Source: Allantophomopsis cytisporea (lineage: Eukaryota; Ascomycota; Leotiomycetes; Phacidiales; Phacidiaceae). From it: DNA of 64,000 nucleotides. A program made the position numbers and the translations under genes. The notes below the pieces were generated by a model that was given only the letters and a program-made list of their open reading frames with translations, had not been told where the DNA came from and did not search any database. The stretch is from the NCBI GenBank assembly GCA_024752435.1, contig CP103021.1, positions 1,364,001 through 1,428,000 on the forward strand, read 5' to 3'. This document shows positions 33,255 to 43,908 of the stretch, in pieces (positions within the stretch are counted from its first letter, which is position 1; each line of letters opens with the position of its first letter).

Positions 33255-36200
33255 TTAATAATCCTCTGTGTTGACTCGCTCCATCACAATGAATTTCAGA
33301 CGACTTCGCTCAATAAGAAGTCTTCCTACACTCTTAAATGGCAGTGGTTTGGTAAGGAACTCGTTGGTACCACATTTCTCAGCCATCTCTCTCGATTCCT
33401 TCGCTCCTAATCCGGTTAGAGCAACAATAAAGCTGTCTTGTTTCTGACCAGTCTCAGCAGCTCTCTTAGTCTCGTGCTCCCTGATCCTCCTAGTGGACTC
33501 AAAACCATCCATTACAGGCATCGAAAGATCCATAAAAACTAGATCATAGGGCGTAGACGTTTGCTGGACAGACTCAAGAGCTTGTAGTCCGTCACGCGCC
33601 AGATCCACTGTATCCCCTTTTCGTTTATCAAGGTATTTCTTAAGAAGTTTGAGGTTTACTTCGTTGTCATCCACTATCAAAATTGAGAGTGGAGTGAGAT
33701 CTGGGTTTGATAACATTCTTGTCTCAATTGAAGGATTTGAGTTTTTCAAGGGATCAATGGAGATCGGCATATTTTGGGCAAGCTGTCGTGAGGTATTGCG
33801 GAATGGCAATGCGTTTTGATGTGTCGTGTGTTCATCCGATCTAAAAGACATTCCGTTCCCCTGTCGCAGGCCGTCATTGGAGTTCTTGGATCTTATAAGA
33901 TGATCCAAGAGATGTCGTGCTAGCTTGTATGGACCAATGGGTTTTGATAGATAACCAATTATGCCAGGGGGTAGAGGTTGCCGCCGCTTCTCAAGGCATG
34001 TTGGCAAGCTACAAACCATCAAGATTGGAGTAGAATCATCATGGTATCTTGGTGTTTCTACAAAGCCATCATAATCAAGCTCATCGCAAATGATCAGAAC
34101 ACTTTTAGAAGTTTCGGCTGAAGCCCATGTCGAGAAGTACTGCAATTGGAAACCAAACCAGGTGTCCAGATAGCGCTGAACGGCAACCATTGATGGTGTA
34201 GATTGGGTTTTTGGAAGACCTGGCCCTGTTGCTCTTAGAGAGATAGTAACGCCTTGCGCAATTTTTCTAACGGCTGCTAGGCACTCATCTGCTTCAAAGG
34301 TCGAGCACAGAATATCTTCTGGCTGTAATCTAAGTTGCTGAATCCTGTTCCAACTCAATGTCCTTTCAAGGGGGATTTTTATTTCAACCTCAGTGCCTTT
34401 GTTCTTGACACTGCGAACGTTGATACTACCGGAAAGCTGATTTACAATACTGCGAACTATGGAGAGTCCAAGACCTGCTCCAGCTGATAATGAGCTTTCT
34501 TGTACGAATGGCGTATACAGGTTTCGTTGCAAAAACTCGGACGACATGCCGCGTCCAGAGTCTCGAACGACAAGAATCATCATGGCTGTCTTTGGCTGTG
34601 ATGCTTCAGTCTCATCTGGACTTAGCATCTCGCCATCCACAGCCCGCAATGAGACGCTGATGAAACCCTCGCTTGTATATTTTTGTGCATTTCCAAAAAT
34701 GTTCATTACTATCCTTCGAATAGCGCCTGGCATAGTCATGAATGACCAGTCGCGTGCCTCGAAGTCCAAACTGACACTAATGAGTGGAGTATGTGACCCG
34801 GACCCTGGCGACTTTGGGTCTGACATTGTTCTTCTAGTCCCTCGTCTCTGAGTAGGCTCCGACATGTCCTATAGCACCAGTCAGTTTATATGGTTTAGCT
34901 AGACGGCCCTCCCCCTCTCAAAGAGTAGCTTATTTACCTTATGTCCGTCCGATACAATCATGCCATCAACAACCTCTTCACACAGAACAGCAATGTTAGT
35001 CATGCTATAATGGACACTACTGGCAGCGTTATGTTTAGGGCCTTTTTGATTAGACATCCTTTCCGAAAAGTTGATCTTTGTGAAGTCAAGCACATGATTT
35101 ATAGTATCTAAAAGGGTTCTGCCACAGGATTGAATAGTTGATATCAACTCAAATTGCGCTTCCGTAAAATCAGTTTCTTGCAGGAAATCTGCAGAAGCAA
35201 GTATTCCGTGCAGTGGTGAACGAAATTCGTGTGAGATACTGCTAATGAAATCTGATTTGACCCTGTTGAGTGCAATTGCGTCAATTCTTGACAGTTCGGT
35301 CATGATTGAATTTGCAAATGAGGCCAAGTAACCTAAGAAAAGAGCACATATCAGCGATTTGGCAAGGAAAAGAGCTTCAAACCTCGACTTTCGCACATGG
35401 AGAATTAGGTTTGACACTCATGTGATGTACGCCAGATCTTTAGGCCATAGTGCCAGAGCATTTTGAAGGGAGGTGGGGTAGATATGTCAGAGAGGTTTGA
35501 TTTACATTCAGTAGCATTATCCGATTCGATCTGGCTTGCTGAATCTGGCTTTCAATTTCACTTACCAATTTCGCTACTCACTGTAAAGACAGGAATAGAA
35601 GAGTGAGTCCACACAAAACACCCAGAGAACCACTGCTTGGTTTCTGCGCTCCATAAGGGCAAGAATATCAGTTGACGGCAACCAAATTTCAATGATATTT
35701 TCTTTGCTTCGATAACCATCTGCTCTTGGCTTTGTGACTCATGCCGTAATGACCCAGAGCTTGAAGTATGTTTGATCGCCGAGGCCTCCAACTGTTCCAG
35801 ACTGGTAAAGAAGCCTTTCTCATCAAAATACCAGACCTTAGAACTTTTAGTAAGGGTTCTTAGTGCGGATAAGAAAAATAGGGCGACAGAGGGAATGAGG
35901 TCTTAGGAATGCACGTACGTTGCCGTCAGGATAGTGTTCGATGAGTTCATGGACCAGTCTCGAGTCGACTTGACTCAAATCAATCGTGTCATCATGAGAC
36001 CGGGCTTCGGCCATAACCTTGGCTGGTCCATCCTCAGGTCGTCCATAGAGCATGGGCAGCCGGAATGAGCTCCCAATCTTTTCAGTGGCTAAAGGAATTA
36101 TCAGCCATGCAGAACAGAGAAGAGTCGCGAGTTAAGAAAATATGTAACTCTTTTACCTTCATCAGTGCTTGTCTGTCTCGTATCTGGTGCCATAGACTCC

Positions 36201-37783
36201 ATCATCTGAGATTCAAGAAAGTCACTGTCTAAAGTGGGCGGAGTCTCGGAAATAGTGTCAAAGAAAGCAACCCCCCCTGATGCGATCTCAAGAGATTCGC
36301 GCAAGAGATTGGCTGCTAGATTGAGGGTTCTTTTGATCTGATCCTGGGGGCTTTCCTGTATTCGGCTGCCCTGTTGCGTGTGGTTTGCAGCCTTCCCATG
36401 TCTAGCAATACTTCCCTCACTATTCACGTACTCCGCATTATGACTTGATGTTCCCGAAGCTTCAAAGTTTGCTTCGGTCATGAACTTAGAGTCCTTTGTT
36501 TTCGCTGAATTCTCTTTGCTTTCGCCACTGGATGCTGCATCATCCTCATACTTGCTTTGTAAAAACTTCGCTATTCCCTCAGACATGTACGCCAGACGGT
36601 GTCTTTCCTTAGCCACTCGACGCATCTCGAGATGGCTCATGATCCTCTCAGCAGATTTTGTCATATCTGCTTGAGTGATTAGCGAAATTGTTGATACTCA
36701 TGTTTGAAGCACTTCTTACAGCGATGTTGGTAGGTATTAAGACCATTTGGACGTGGCTGGTCGCCAAAGATGAACAGTGTGCCAATATTGATGTTCCTTT
36801 TTGTCGTAATAGGGGTACCAGCATAGAAGCGATACTTGGCTAGAGTGCCATCAACATAAGGCTGGTCTTTACACTGGTCATCAAGAAGGAGGTCCTGGGA
36901 TAGAAAGTAAGTATATGCCAAAATGACTTGCACTACCACTACCACGTACATTGACAGTGAAGGTAGGATATTCACGTTCCTCGTTCTGAGCCGAAAGCGT
37001 ACGCTGCTTCAATATCAGCATGATTGATTCCCTCAAGCCACGTATATTTCACCAACCTCGCAGAGACCCCCAGCAGTATCGACATTGTGACATCCAAACC
37101 AAGTACAAGTGTCAATAGTGTCACCCTCGTCGTCGGCGTCGTCGTCCAGCGCCCCAGCAATAAAATATTGATCCTTCAAGTCCACGAATCTAGGTTTTGT
37201 CTCAGAAACTGTCCGTCAATTGGAATTTTGAGGTCTTACGATATCATAGCGCGCTTTCCAGACAATCGCAGCATCACAGCTTCTGCAATGGACACAAGCA
37301 CACCATCATTCAGCAAGTTCTCGTTATATCGGCGACGGGTATCCGCGTTTCCGACATCAGAGCGGATGATGGGCGCAAAATATCTACGAGGGGCTGATCA
37401 TCAGTCGCTGCAGAGTACATGAAACATTGGGATGCAAACACGTCGCATTATCGTACTTTCGAAGTTCTTGTGATCGCTGACTTTGTGTCTGGGTCTTTGT
37501 CTTAAGGACAGGCATGGCTATAGTTGATGACGCTCGGGGGTGGGCAACAATCGCATCAGATACTACATCTGTTTGACGTCTAGGAGGCGATGGGAGCAAG
37601 ACTGTATCGCTACGGGTGGAACTGGATTTTCGAGGCTTTCGAAATTGTCCAGGAAGGTCTTCCGAATCGATCAGTTATTAATGGCCGTTCGAGCAAAAGC
37701 GGACAAGAGTGTAGTAGATGTGAAATCCGTTATTGTTATTGACTTTCACAGCTGGCAAAGAGAAAATGTGACGCTCGAGCCAT
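33255..37783 (-). CDS. Hybrid histidine kinase with N-terminal GAF domain
   Basis: Cytosolic two-component sensor feeding a His-Asp phosphorelay. Minus-strand exons: 37750-37783 (tentative), 37440-37658, 37240-37393, 37057-37189, 36950-37003, 36720-36894, 36157-36666, 35919-36088, 35566-35836, 34938-35332, 33255-34868; total 3729 nt, 1242 aa. A GAF-type sensor spans about residues 115-256 (KRAMISFVDLKDQYFIAGA ... YRFYAGTPITTKRNINIGT). The H-box SHEFRSPLHG sits near residue 608. ATPase boxes are NIFGNAQKYTSEG, RDSGRGMS and GAGLGLSIV. A C-terminal receiver starts at LSILIVDDNEVN, with acceptor Asp in FMDLSMPVMDG, Thr in ALTG and Lys in FLTKPLPF. Between ATPase and receiver lies a receiver-like degenerate segment. 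The first exon is least certain; an ATG at 37515 is an alternative start. No transmembrane segment is seen. Confidence 0.87.
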
Positions 37784-39459
37784 TAAAGTATAGGGTGTGC
37801 TACTCTACGAAGTCTGCAAGGTAACGACGTAAGGCAGGTAGAGTAGGTAAGTGAAAGAAAGGTATGATGCGTTAGCACTGACACTTTAAGGCGATGGGTA
37901 GGTACATAAGTACTAGGTACTTACATCGGTAGACTCAGAAGTGGATAGCACATGATACGCGGCTATCTGGTGCACTGCTAGACGCTAGCAGATTCAGGAC
38001 TTTCACTCTAATTCCATCAGTTGATGCATATACTACTCTCACTCTACCTTGCCTCTGCCGTGTGGTGGTGTACGCAGTACTTGCAGTAGATAAAGGCTTC
38101 ATTCTTTAGGAACAAGGAACTATCTATAAATATACAAACTCGTCGAAATTTATCGATAGTACAAGATCCAACAAAACAAACAGTACAAAGGTCTCCCTAT
38201 GGCTTTGTAGGGTAGGAACAAGAACTAATGCTGTCTACCTCGCTGTGATGGATATTCTGAAGTTCTGTCCGGACCTTGGCAGCTGTGGGAGTTGGCGATT
38301 ACTTTATTATACAAGTCATCGAGTAGGAGTTCCTGGCGCGCTTTTCTCTCCTTCTTTCCTTTTCTTTTCCCTTTCAGCGAGAGCTGAGGCGGGAAAGCCG
38401 CTACTCTACCTAGAACTTGGTTGATCACCAGAATATTTCAAGATTTGCTCTGATAAAATATCTTATTAAAACTTGTAGGAAATTCTTACACTACTGCACG
38501 CTCTGGAGTATTCATCACTGTATTTATATGTATTCGATACTAAGCTGCTGCACCATCGATACTGTCAGATGTGCTCGAGGTAAAGCGGGGTCCCACAATA
38601 CTCCATGGAGCAAGCTAGAGGGATGAACATGGCTATAAGGCAAGGGTTAGGTTAGGGGATGATGGATTCTATCTGCAATATTCCTGCCGGGATTTAGGGG
38701 TCAGAAGTGGTCAACTATCATACATGGCCGACCTCTCACGTATAGATATAAAGAAGGGACCATCATTTATCTGATGATGTTCACTGATTAAGATGTGTGC
38801 ATACTCTAGGATTCTGTCGTTATTTGACAGTATATATGGAGGAACTAGATATTCGAGAGCGTATAATCTTCCAAGCCTATTGAGGTATTTGAGACTGCTC
38901 AGTTAGCTTGAGAAGTTCAGTTATTTCGAGAGTGAATATCAAATGGCCGAGGACCGGGATATATACAAAGGGAGTTTCTTCATTTTAAGTTACTGTAGTC
39001 AACTGAGAAACAGTCAACATACTACGAGTATTCAATCATTCAGTTGCACTTTTTATTCAACAGAGTTCTAGTGAATCACGGTAATGGTGCCGTACTTTAT
39101 TTTTGGCTATACCCAAGCTACGAACCATCAAGACAGGAAGAATGGGGATTGTGTAACAATTTCAAAGAAGCCAAGTGAATTGGACCGTCTTGACGATACT
39201 CATATTCTAGCATCTTATGTCGAGTAACTATATATGCATCTGCTCGTCCTCCCGAACTGCAAATGAACGACAATATTATGCGATTCATATAGTTCCATAT
39301 ATAGATAATTTATGTAAGAAGCCCAAAATTTCCAAAATGGATATCACAACGGCTTGCTGAAACTAAGAACATGGCAAGAAGCAAATCTCACACGATTGAA
39401 AACATATCGAAATGGTATCTGATTCTAAAGCCCAACCTATTCTACACAAGTAATCCAGT
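37784..39459. other. Intergenic upstream of the histidine kinase
   Basis: 1.68 kb holding the kinase promoter and the 3' region of PDX1. GTAGGTA/TAGGTACATAAGT motifs cluster at 37840-37930. No supported gene; the ORFs here are under 70 codons and lack family resemblance. Confidence 0.5.
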
Positions 39460-40778
39460 TTATAAAACAAGTCTTCCTGGCTCAGCCTCAAGCACAGTCT
39501 TGACTCTCTCCAAGAAAATCTGCGCTCTCTTCTCATCACCCTTCTGCACACTGACGCTGAAAACATTCAGGTCAGCAGCGATGCCGGGCAGTCTGGTTGT
39601 CTGCTTTGTGACCTCCTTTTTGCCGGAAAGAATATCTATGATATCGCTCTTGCGAGAAGCAGGCGTGCGGATGGCGGTTGGGTTTGGGGTTTGAAAAGCG
39701 GAGATTTGAGGAATGAAGGTACCACGGGATGGTCCAGAAACGGTGGAGAGACCAAGGATATTGTCGAAGAGCTCTTCTGCGGTTGGCTTAGCGGTTTTGG
39801 AGCGTGGAAGATCATCGTTCGCGAGGTCAGTGGCACGAGCGATGAAGGTAGAAAGGGGCAGGAATATTCCAAGGGTGCTCTGGATTCTTGACTGAACCTT
39901 GACAACCTCTGCCATGCTGATCGAAACAGCAACCTTGGAGACTGGAGCGACTTCTGGAACCTTGGCTTCGACCTTGGCTGGCTTTGGTGCTGCTGGGGGT
40001 GGAGCGATCTTGATGTTGCTAAGGTCGAGGTGGGAGAGTTTGTTGATCTTGGAGGCAAGGTCAGCTGGGTAAGAGGACTTGATGCTACCGATGTATGCAA
40101 GGACATCTCCCTTGAGAAGACGGTTGTTTGGTCCAGTTGGGGTCATCTTTGCAACTTCGGACATGTCGAGACCTTCGGCATGGATGAGGTGTTCTACTGA
40201 TGGGAGGAGTGGTCGGTTCTGCGGCTTGGCGGCTGCGCTCGACGGTGACTTCTCTGTCTTTGCAGCAGGTTGAGCCTCTTCTTTTGGAGAAGAGAAGGAC
40301 TCAGCATGCTTGGCTTCCTGCTTTGGAGCATTCTCCTCAGCTGGGATCTCAAGGGTATTGAGATCATCACCAGCCTCCGCAAGAACACCAATTCTGGTAC
40401 CGACTTGAATCTGTTTGGTGCCATCACCCATAATGATCTTGGCCATGATTCCATCGTCCTGAGCCTCCACATCCATAGAAGCCTTGTCGGTCTCAATTTC
40501 AAGGAGAACATCACCAGCGGAGAAGACATCTCCCTCCTTGACCTTCCAGTTGGCGATATTTCCCTCTGTCATTGTAGGCGAAAGAGCCGGCATGGTGAAG
40601 TTTTGGGCGGCGAGACTGGCAGTACATGTCTTAAAGCCTATTCAATTCATCAATTAGCACACACCCTGAATGCCGCGGAAAGTGGATGGAAAATCACTGG
40701 GAATTTACCTCGGGAGGAAGCGGCACGACCGCCAGCCAACCTGATTGACAAGCGGCAAGCTGTCGCAAAAGATGCCAT
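39460..40778 (-). CDS. PDX1: Pyruvate dehydrogenase complex protein X (E3-binding protein)
   Basis: Structural subunit that anchors dihydrolipoamide dehydrogenase (E3) to the mitochondrial pyruvate dehydrogenase core. Exons 40709-40778 and 39460-40637 (1248 nt, 415 aa); intron 71 nt. The presequence is MASFATACRLSIRLAGGRAA. The lipoyl domain starts FTMPALSPTMTEGNI and carries the lipoyl-Lys in ETDKASMDV (about residue 74). An Ala/Pro/Lys linker follows, then the E3-binding domain LLPSVEHLIHAEGLDMSEVA ... TGPNNRLLKGDVLAY (about 164-205). The C-terminal part lacks the acyltransferase catalytic HxxxDG motif, as expected for protein X rather than E2. Divergent from the gene at 41038, with 259 bp between starts. 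Confidence 0.93.
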
Positions 40779-41037
40779 GATGGCTTGCAGGTATGCGACG
40801 ACTCAATTAGGTGAACGAGGGTGATTGTCGCTGGTGCGCTTCGGGGAAGCTTTCCAATATCGTTGAGGAGCGGAACGGATGAGAGTACGCATTTTAGTTC
40901 CGCCGACGCCCGCGTATCTTGAAGCTCTTCCGATATCGAGGGTCAGCCCGAGAAAAATATTTCGACCGCATTTCAAGGTACGATTGAGTCAACTGTTATA
41001 TACTCACAGGTGATAAGCTGATGAACTGACTATATAG
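40779..41037. promoter_or_regulatory. Shared bidirectional promoter region
   Basis: 259 bp separate the start codons of PDX1 (minus) and the 41038 gene (plus). Both products look mitochondrial, so co-regulation from this interval is plausible. No individual binding site is claimed. Confidence 0.5.
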
Positions 41038-42051
41038 ATGGCGTTATTCTTCAGAGGATGTATACGCCTCGAAAATCAATTCGTGACAACAATTCCACAC
41101 GCCCGGTCGAGAGTCCAGTATCGATTCTTTACCTCTTCACCTTTCCTTCGTAATACCAGTAGGACTATCTTGAACGCAGGCAAAGGAGGAGCCGTCAAGA
41201 CCAAAACCAACCCTCGTATACATACCAATTTCGGACCCAATGGGTCTACTCCATCTACCACCCAACATGCTGCTCGGCCTCCACAACCGATATATACAAC
41301 CTATGCGCACACCCTAGGCGAAAAGCCCCATCCGACACTCCTCTACCAAGCACCTTCACACACTATTTTTATGCTTGCCTCCTATTCCGGAGCCTTCTTC
41401 TGCTTCAGCTACGCAGCCTACAACCTTAACGTAACATATTTCAACCCACCTGCAGACCTCGCGCCATGGGTGTCATACTCATTCGCGGGGATATGTTTCC
41501 TCATGTCATGCTTTGGGGGTTATTTACTCCTATCTCCAGCACGTGTTATCAGCACTGTAAAGGCAATACCAACGGCATCGATGTTGAAGAGGACAGTCAG
41601 GAATGGGGTAACGAAGATGGGCAAGCCGGAGAATGGTGTGGATCCTTTCAGAGCTTCCCCGTTGCTGATCGAAGTAGAGCTCCGTAAGATGTTCCCAGTA
41701 CCATTCTTTCCAGCTAGAAGAATCGTGGCCGGACTTCAAGAAGTGTCGCTGCCTACTAAGCTCAACTCACTTGAAGTCGAAGCCGCACGGGCTGCCAGAG
41801 ATAGGGAGATGGCGAATACGTTATCAAAAAAACAGAAGGAGAAGTGGGAGAATAACATCATGACTAGACCTTTCCAGCTGATGGGCAGAGGGTTCGTCTC
41901 AGCCTTTAATGGTATCGCAAGAGCTTGGACGCGTGAGGGCTTCTTAAAAATGGAAGTCAAAGGGCAACGTTATAAGCTTGATGTGAACAATGCATGGGCA
42001 TTGGACAACGGGAAGGCGATTGATCGGTTGGTCCAGTTGAAGCCGTATTAG
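41038..42051 (+). CDS. Uncharacterised mitochondrial membrane protein
   Basis: Intronless ORF of 337 aa. The N-terminus is basic and Ser/Phe-rich (RSRVQYRFFTSSPFLRNTSR), as in a mitochondrial presequence. Two hydrophobic segments follow, at about residues 104-125 (FMLASYSGAFFCFSYAAY) and about 142-164 (VSYSFAGICFLMSCFGGYLL), separated by a short polar loop. The C-terminal half is soluble, with SLPTKLNSLEVEAARAARD and a Lys/Glu-rich helix. A two-helix hairpin near the N-terminus with a larger matrix or intermembrane domain recalls TMEM223/TMEM186-type proteins, but I cannot assign it. Its divergent partner is PDX1. Confidence 0.8.
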   Translation: MALFFRGCIRLENQFVTTIPHARSRVQYRFFTSSPFLRNTSRTILNAGKGGAVKTKTNPRIHTNFGPNGSTPSTTQHAARPPQPIYTTYAHTLGEKPHPTLLYQAPSHTIFMLASYSGAFFCFSYAAYNLNVTYFNPPADLAPWVSYSFAGICFLMSCFGGYLLLSPARVISTVKAIPTASMLKRTVRNGVTKMGKPENGVDPFRASPLLIEVELRKMFPVPFFPARRIVAGLQEVSLPTKLNSLEVEAARAARDREMANTLSKKQKEKWENNIMTRPFQLMGRGFVSAFNGIARAWTREGFLKMEVKGQRYKLDVNNAWALDNGKAIDRLVQLKPY

Positions 42052-42722
42052 ATACAACTTACTTACCCCCTATTAAATAGATTCAAAAGTCCAGGAAAAA
42101 TTTAAAATTTCAAGCACAGAATGAAATAAGGGAGCCATTAGCACATATGTAACAATCGGAAATAATTAGCTTCATTCGACCATAATGAACCGATGGATCA
42201 GCAAGGTGGATGAAAGGGACTACGAAAAAAGGAAAGAAGAATAGTCCACACATGGCGTAGGTTATCATGGACCATACTCTCAATGAAGAGCATTAGAGAA
42301 GCAAGCCAGTTTGAGCCAAGAACAAATACATTGCGCAAAACCTCCGTACATCGTAGCTTCATATACACAAAACAGACCACGGATGAAACCCCCCAAGCCA
42401 AGCTACCCGCCCAATTCTCTTGTTCGTCAGCCGAGTTCGTTGGTCGTGTTAGGGTCGTAGGGGTTCGTAGTGATATGGTATGTGTACAATTCGTACACGT
42501 TGCCGTCAGTAGCGCAACGTACGCGCAATAGGTATGTTTTTGGCGAATTCGCCGAAGAGTGAGTTATAGAACTGATACGGTTGTATCGAAGGATGTGAGC
42601 AGACGGTTCTGCAGGGTTGGGAAAATGTTTCGGGGAGAAAATTCGGGGGGTTATTGCTGAACTGGCGATTGTCGATTTATCTACGTCCGAACCTGCTGTA
42701 CACGAGAAAGTTCGTAACTGTT
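42052..42722. other. Convergent intergenic region
   Basis: 671 bp between the 3' ends of the 41038 gene and PP1. Nothing coding recognised. Confidence 0.5.
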
Positions 42723-43908
42723 CTACTTATTGGGCTTCCTCATGGGAGTGACAGGTCTACTACCACCTAGGCCACGATTAACGTACTTTTGTTTCTTCTC
42801 CGCTGGCTTCAAAATCTGAAACAGAAAGTCAGTAAATGGCTGCAGGATCTCTCCAAGGATATAGACGGAATACGGACCTGGAATGAGCAGAGCAAGCTCT
42901 CATCCACACTCATCATGGCTCCGGCATTGTCGAACTCTCCGCAGTAGTTAGGAGCACTGAATAGGGTGACAAGTTGTCGCTTCGAGAAAAACTCGTAACC
43001 GTCTTCAACAACTTGATGCGCTCTACAGATCAGGTCCATGTCGTGCTTCTGAAGGAATCGAGAGACAACATCCGGCCCGAATGTGAAGGAGACACCGCGG
43101 TCATTCTCGCTCCAGCCGGTGATATCTTTGTCAGGGTCAGACCATAGGAGATCACAGAGCAAGCCGCAGTCAGGAATCTAGAAAAGTTAGTACATGTACG
43201 GGAAAATCTTGGTGTAAAATGAACAGCCCAGCCTAGAAATACGTCTACATACGTCAGTTGGTCTCATAACACGACGGATCTGCTCCATAGAGTTCAAGTC
43301 TGGGGAAAGACCACCGTGCATGGTGAAGATCTTCTCATCAATAATGGCGGCAATTGGAAGGCAGTTGAAACAGTCAGTGAAAGTCTTCCAAAGTTTGATG
43401 TTGTATCTACGCTTGCACTCATCGTAGAAACCGTAGATTCTGTTGATGGAAGCACACTCGTGGTTACCACGGAGGATAAAGAAGTTTTCTGGGTACTTGA
43501 TCTTGTATGCGAGAAGAAGGCAGATGGTCTCGAGAGACTGCTTTCCTCTGTCAACGTAATCGCCAAGGAACAAGTAGTTCGCCTCAGGCGGGAATCCGCC
43601 GTATTCGAACAAGCGGAGGAGATCGTAGTATTGGCCGTGGATATCACCGCAAATCTATTTGAAGAGTAAGCACTGGCTCTTTACTCATATTGAGAATATG
43701 ATAGAAGATGCCGTGAGTGTCTACATACCTTGATTGGGGCCTCCAATTCAAGAAGGATAGGCTGAGAGATGAAAATCTCACGGGCCTTGGTGCACAGGAA
43801 TCGAATCTCTGCTTCCAAAAGCTGGACTTGCTTTCCAGGTCTGCTACCTCTAACCTCCAACAATCTATCTATGATGGAGTCGAGATCGACATCATTCTGA
43901 TCCGCCAT
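42723..43908 (-). CDS. GLC7: Protein phosphatase 1 catalytic subunit
   Basis: Ser/Thr phosphatase with roles in mitosis, glycogen metabolism and polarity (bimG in Aspergillus). Exons: 43729-43908, 43253-43654, 42878-43177, 42723-42815 (975 nt, 324 aa); introns of 74, 75 and 62 nt, all phase 0. The metallophosphatase motifs are intact: GDIHGQ right after intron 1, GDYVDRG, GNHE, and the downstream metal-binding His in CRAHQ. SAPNYCGEF and the C-terminal RPVTPMRKPNK with the regulatory Thr-Pro site identify PP1 rather than PP2A. Length equals family length. The third intron uses a GTCCGT donor, also used in ATP16. Confidence 0.97.
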
